From NCBI GenBank assembly GCA_946497265.1, contig CAMMKL010000133.1, forward strand, positions 1 through 6,133: a DNA stretch of 6,133 nt. The letters run 5' to 3'. This DNA comes from an uncultured Clostridia bacterium. Lineage in GTDB: Bacteria; Bacillota; Clostridia; Oscillospirales; Acutalibacteraceae. Both the position numbers and the translations under genes were made by a program. Below are positions 5,805-6,133 of the stretch, piece by piece; position 1 is the stretch's first letter; each line of letters starts with the position of its first letter. The notes under the pieces are model-generated. The model searched no databases, had not been told where the DNA came from, and was given only the letters and a program-made list of their open reading frames with translations.

Positions 5805-6133
5805 AGTTTCCGTAATTATACCCGTCTATCAGGTGGAAAATTACTTGGGGCGGGCGGAAGTTTCCGTGTTGGCGCAGACGCTGTGCAAAAAAGAAACCAT
5901 CTTGAGGGTCGACGGCAGCCGGGACGCCTCCCCCATGATCTGCGACCGCTACGCGCAGGAGTACCCGGAGCTGGTCCGCGTCATCCACAAGGAAAACGAG
6001 GGCCTTGGGCTGGCGCGCAACACCGGCGTCCGGGCGGCATCCAGGGAATACATCGCTTTTTTGGATTTCGACGGCGCCGTGGGACCGGAAATGTATGAGG
6101 GGATGTATCGGAAAGCAGCCGAAGAACACGATG
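5788..6133 (+). CDS. GT2-family glycosyltransferase, N-terminal part (cut by window end), with atypical core motifs
   Basis: The frame is open for 115 codons to the window edge; the 3' end lies outside. The sequence is plainly GT-A family 2: VSVIIPVYQVENYL (7-20), SVLAQTL (26-32), VDGSRDASPMICDRYAQEYP (41-60), RVIHKENEGLGLARNTGVRA (64-83) and EYIAFLDFDGAV (87-98). Such enzymes move a sugar from a nucleotide donor to a growing glycan on the inner face of the membrane. Several normally invariant positions differ: the usual DDGS is VDGS (Val41 replaces the first Asp), the Asn after PVY is Gln15, the RCLDSVL helix start reads RAEVSVL, and the usual LDSDDW(V/Y) is LDFDGAV, which keeps the DxD aspartates (Asp93, Asp95) but loses the next Asp and Trp. 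The frame is intact with no stop. It may be an active variant, an enzyme losing function, or sequence containing errors. It overlaps the preceding gene by 17 bases. Confidence 0.88.
   Translation, partial: MSSQVKVSVIIPVYQVENYLGRAEVSVLAQTLCKKETILRVDGSRDASPMICDRYAQEYPELVRVIHKENEGLGLARNTGVRAASREYIAFLDFDGAVGPEMYEGMYRKAAEEHD

Noticed and set aside
5883..6098. Plus-strand frame of 71 codons within the GT2 gene, considered as a frameshifted part of it
   Set aside because: The GT2 motifs run continuously in the frame starting at 5788 on both sides of this region, so no frameshift is needed; the frame is rich in Arg/Gly/Pro and lacks motifs.
5767..6129. Minus-strand open frame of 120 codons opposite the GT2 gene
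   Set aside because: The + strand encodes an unmistakable GT2 N-terminus here, so the antisense frame is a shadow.
1..6133. CRISPR arrays, tRNA/rRNA genes, insertion sequences, riboswitches and rho-independent terminators
   Set aside because: Reading through the window showed no regularly spaced repeats, no tRNA-like or rRNA sequence, no transposase or terminal inverted repeats, and no hairpin followed by a T-run; coding sequence fills nearly every base.

Overview
The window is one dense, single-direction (+) operon fragment from a surface-polysaccharide locus. By eye the DNA is roughly 50-55% G+C. Strong AGGAGG-type ribosome binding sites, a TagG/TagH-like exporter and a GT2 sequence in the style of gut anaerobes suggest a Gram-positive member of the Bacillota, probably class Clostridia. 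This is inference: there is no rRNA or other taxonomic marker here.

Layout, left to right: (1) bases 2-163, a possible C-terminal tail of an upstream gene; (2) 150-929, the membrane subunit of an ABC-2 polysaccharide exporter (Wzm/TagG type); (3) 948-1730, its ATPase (Wzt/TagH type, without a C-terminal glycan-recognition domain); (4) 1734-3746, a 670-residue protein with an N-terminal HAD phosphohydrolase-like domain and a large, poorly understood C-terminal region (COG5610-like); (5) 3727-4701 and (6) 4701-5804, two divergent glycosyltransferase-like proteins resembling GT52/bacterial sialyltransferases, probably paralogs; (7) 5788 to the window edge, the N-terminal 115 residues of a GT2 glycosyltransferase with altered core motifs.

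The genes are separated by at most 18 bases or overlap by 1-20 bases, so they are probably co-transcribed and partly translationally coupled. I see no internal promoter, terminator, RNA gene, mobile element, direct repeat or CRISPR array. No gene-free stretch exceeds 300 bases.

A coherent reading is that cytoplasmic glycosyltransferases (5, 6, 7) and the HAD-fusion protein (4) build or modify a lipid-linked glycan, which the two-gene ABC transporter (2, 3) exports to the cell surface as a capsule, teichoic-acid-like polymer or other cell-wall glycan. The sugars are not identifiable from this window: no nucleotide-sugar synthesis genes are present, so the sialyltransferase resemblance does not prove sialic acid. 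The most unusual parts are the HAD-fusion protein's C-terminal half, the tandem GT52-like pair and the GT2 protein with substituted conserved positions.
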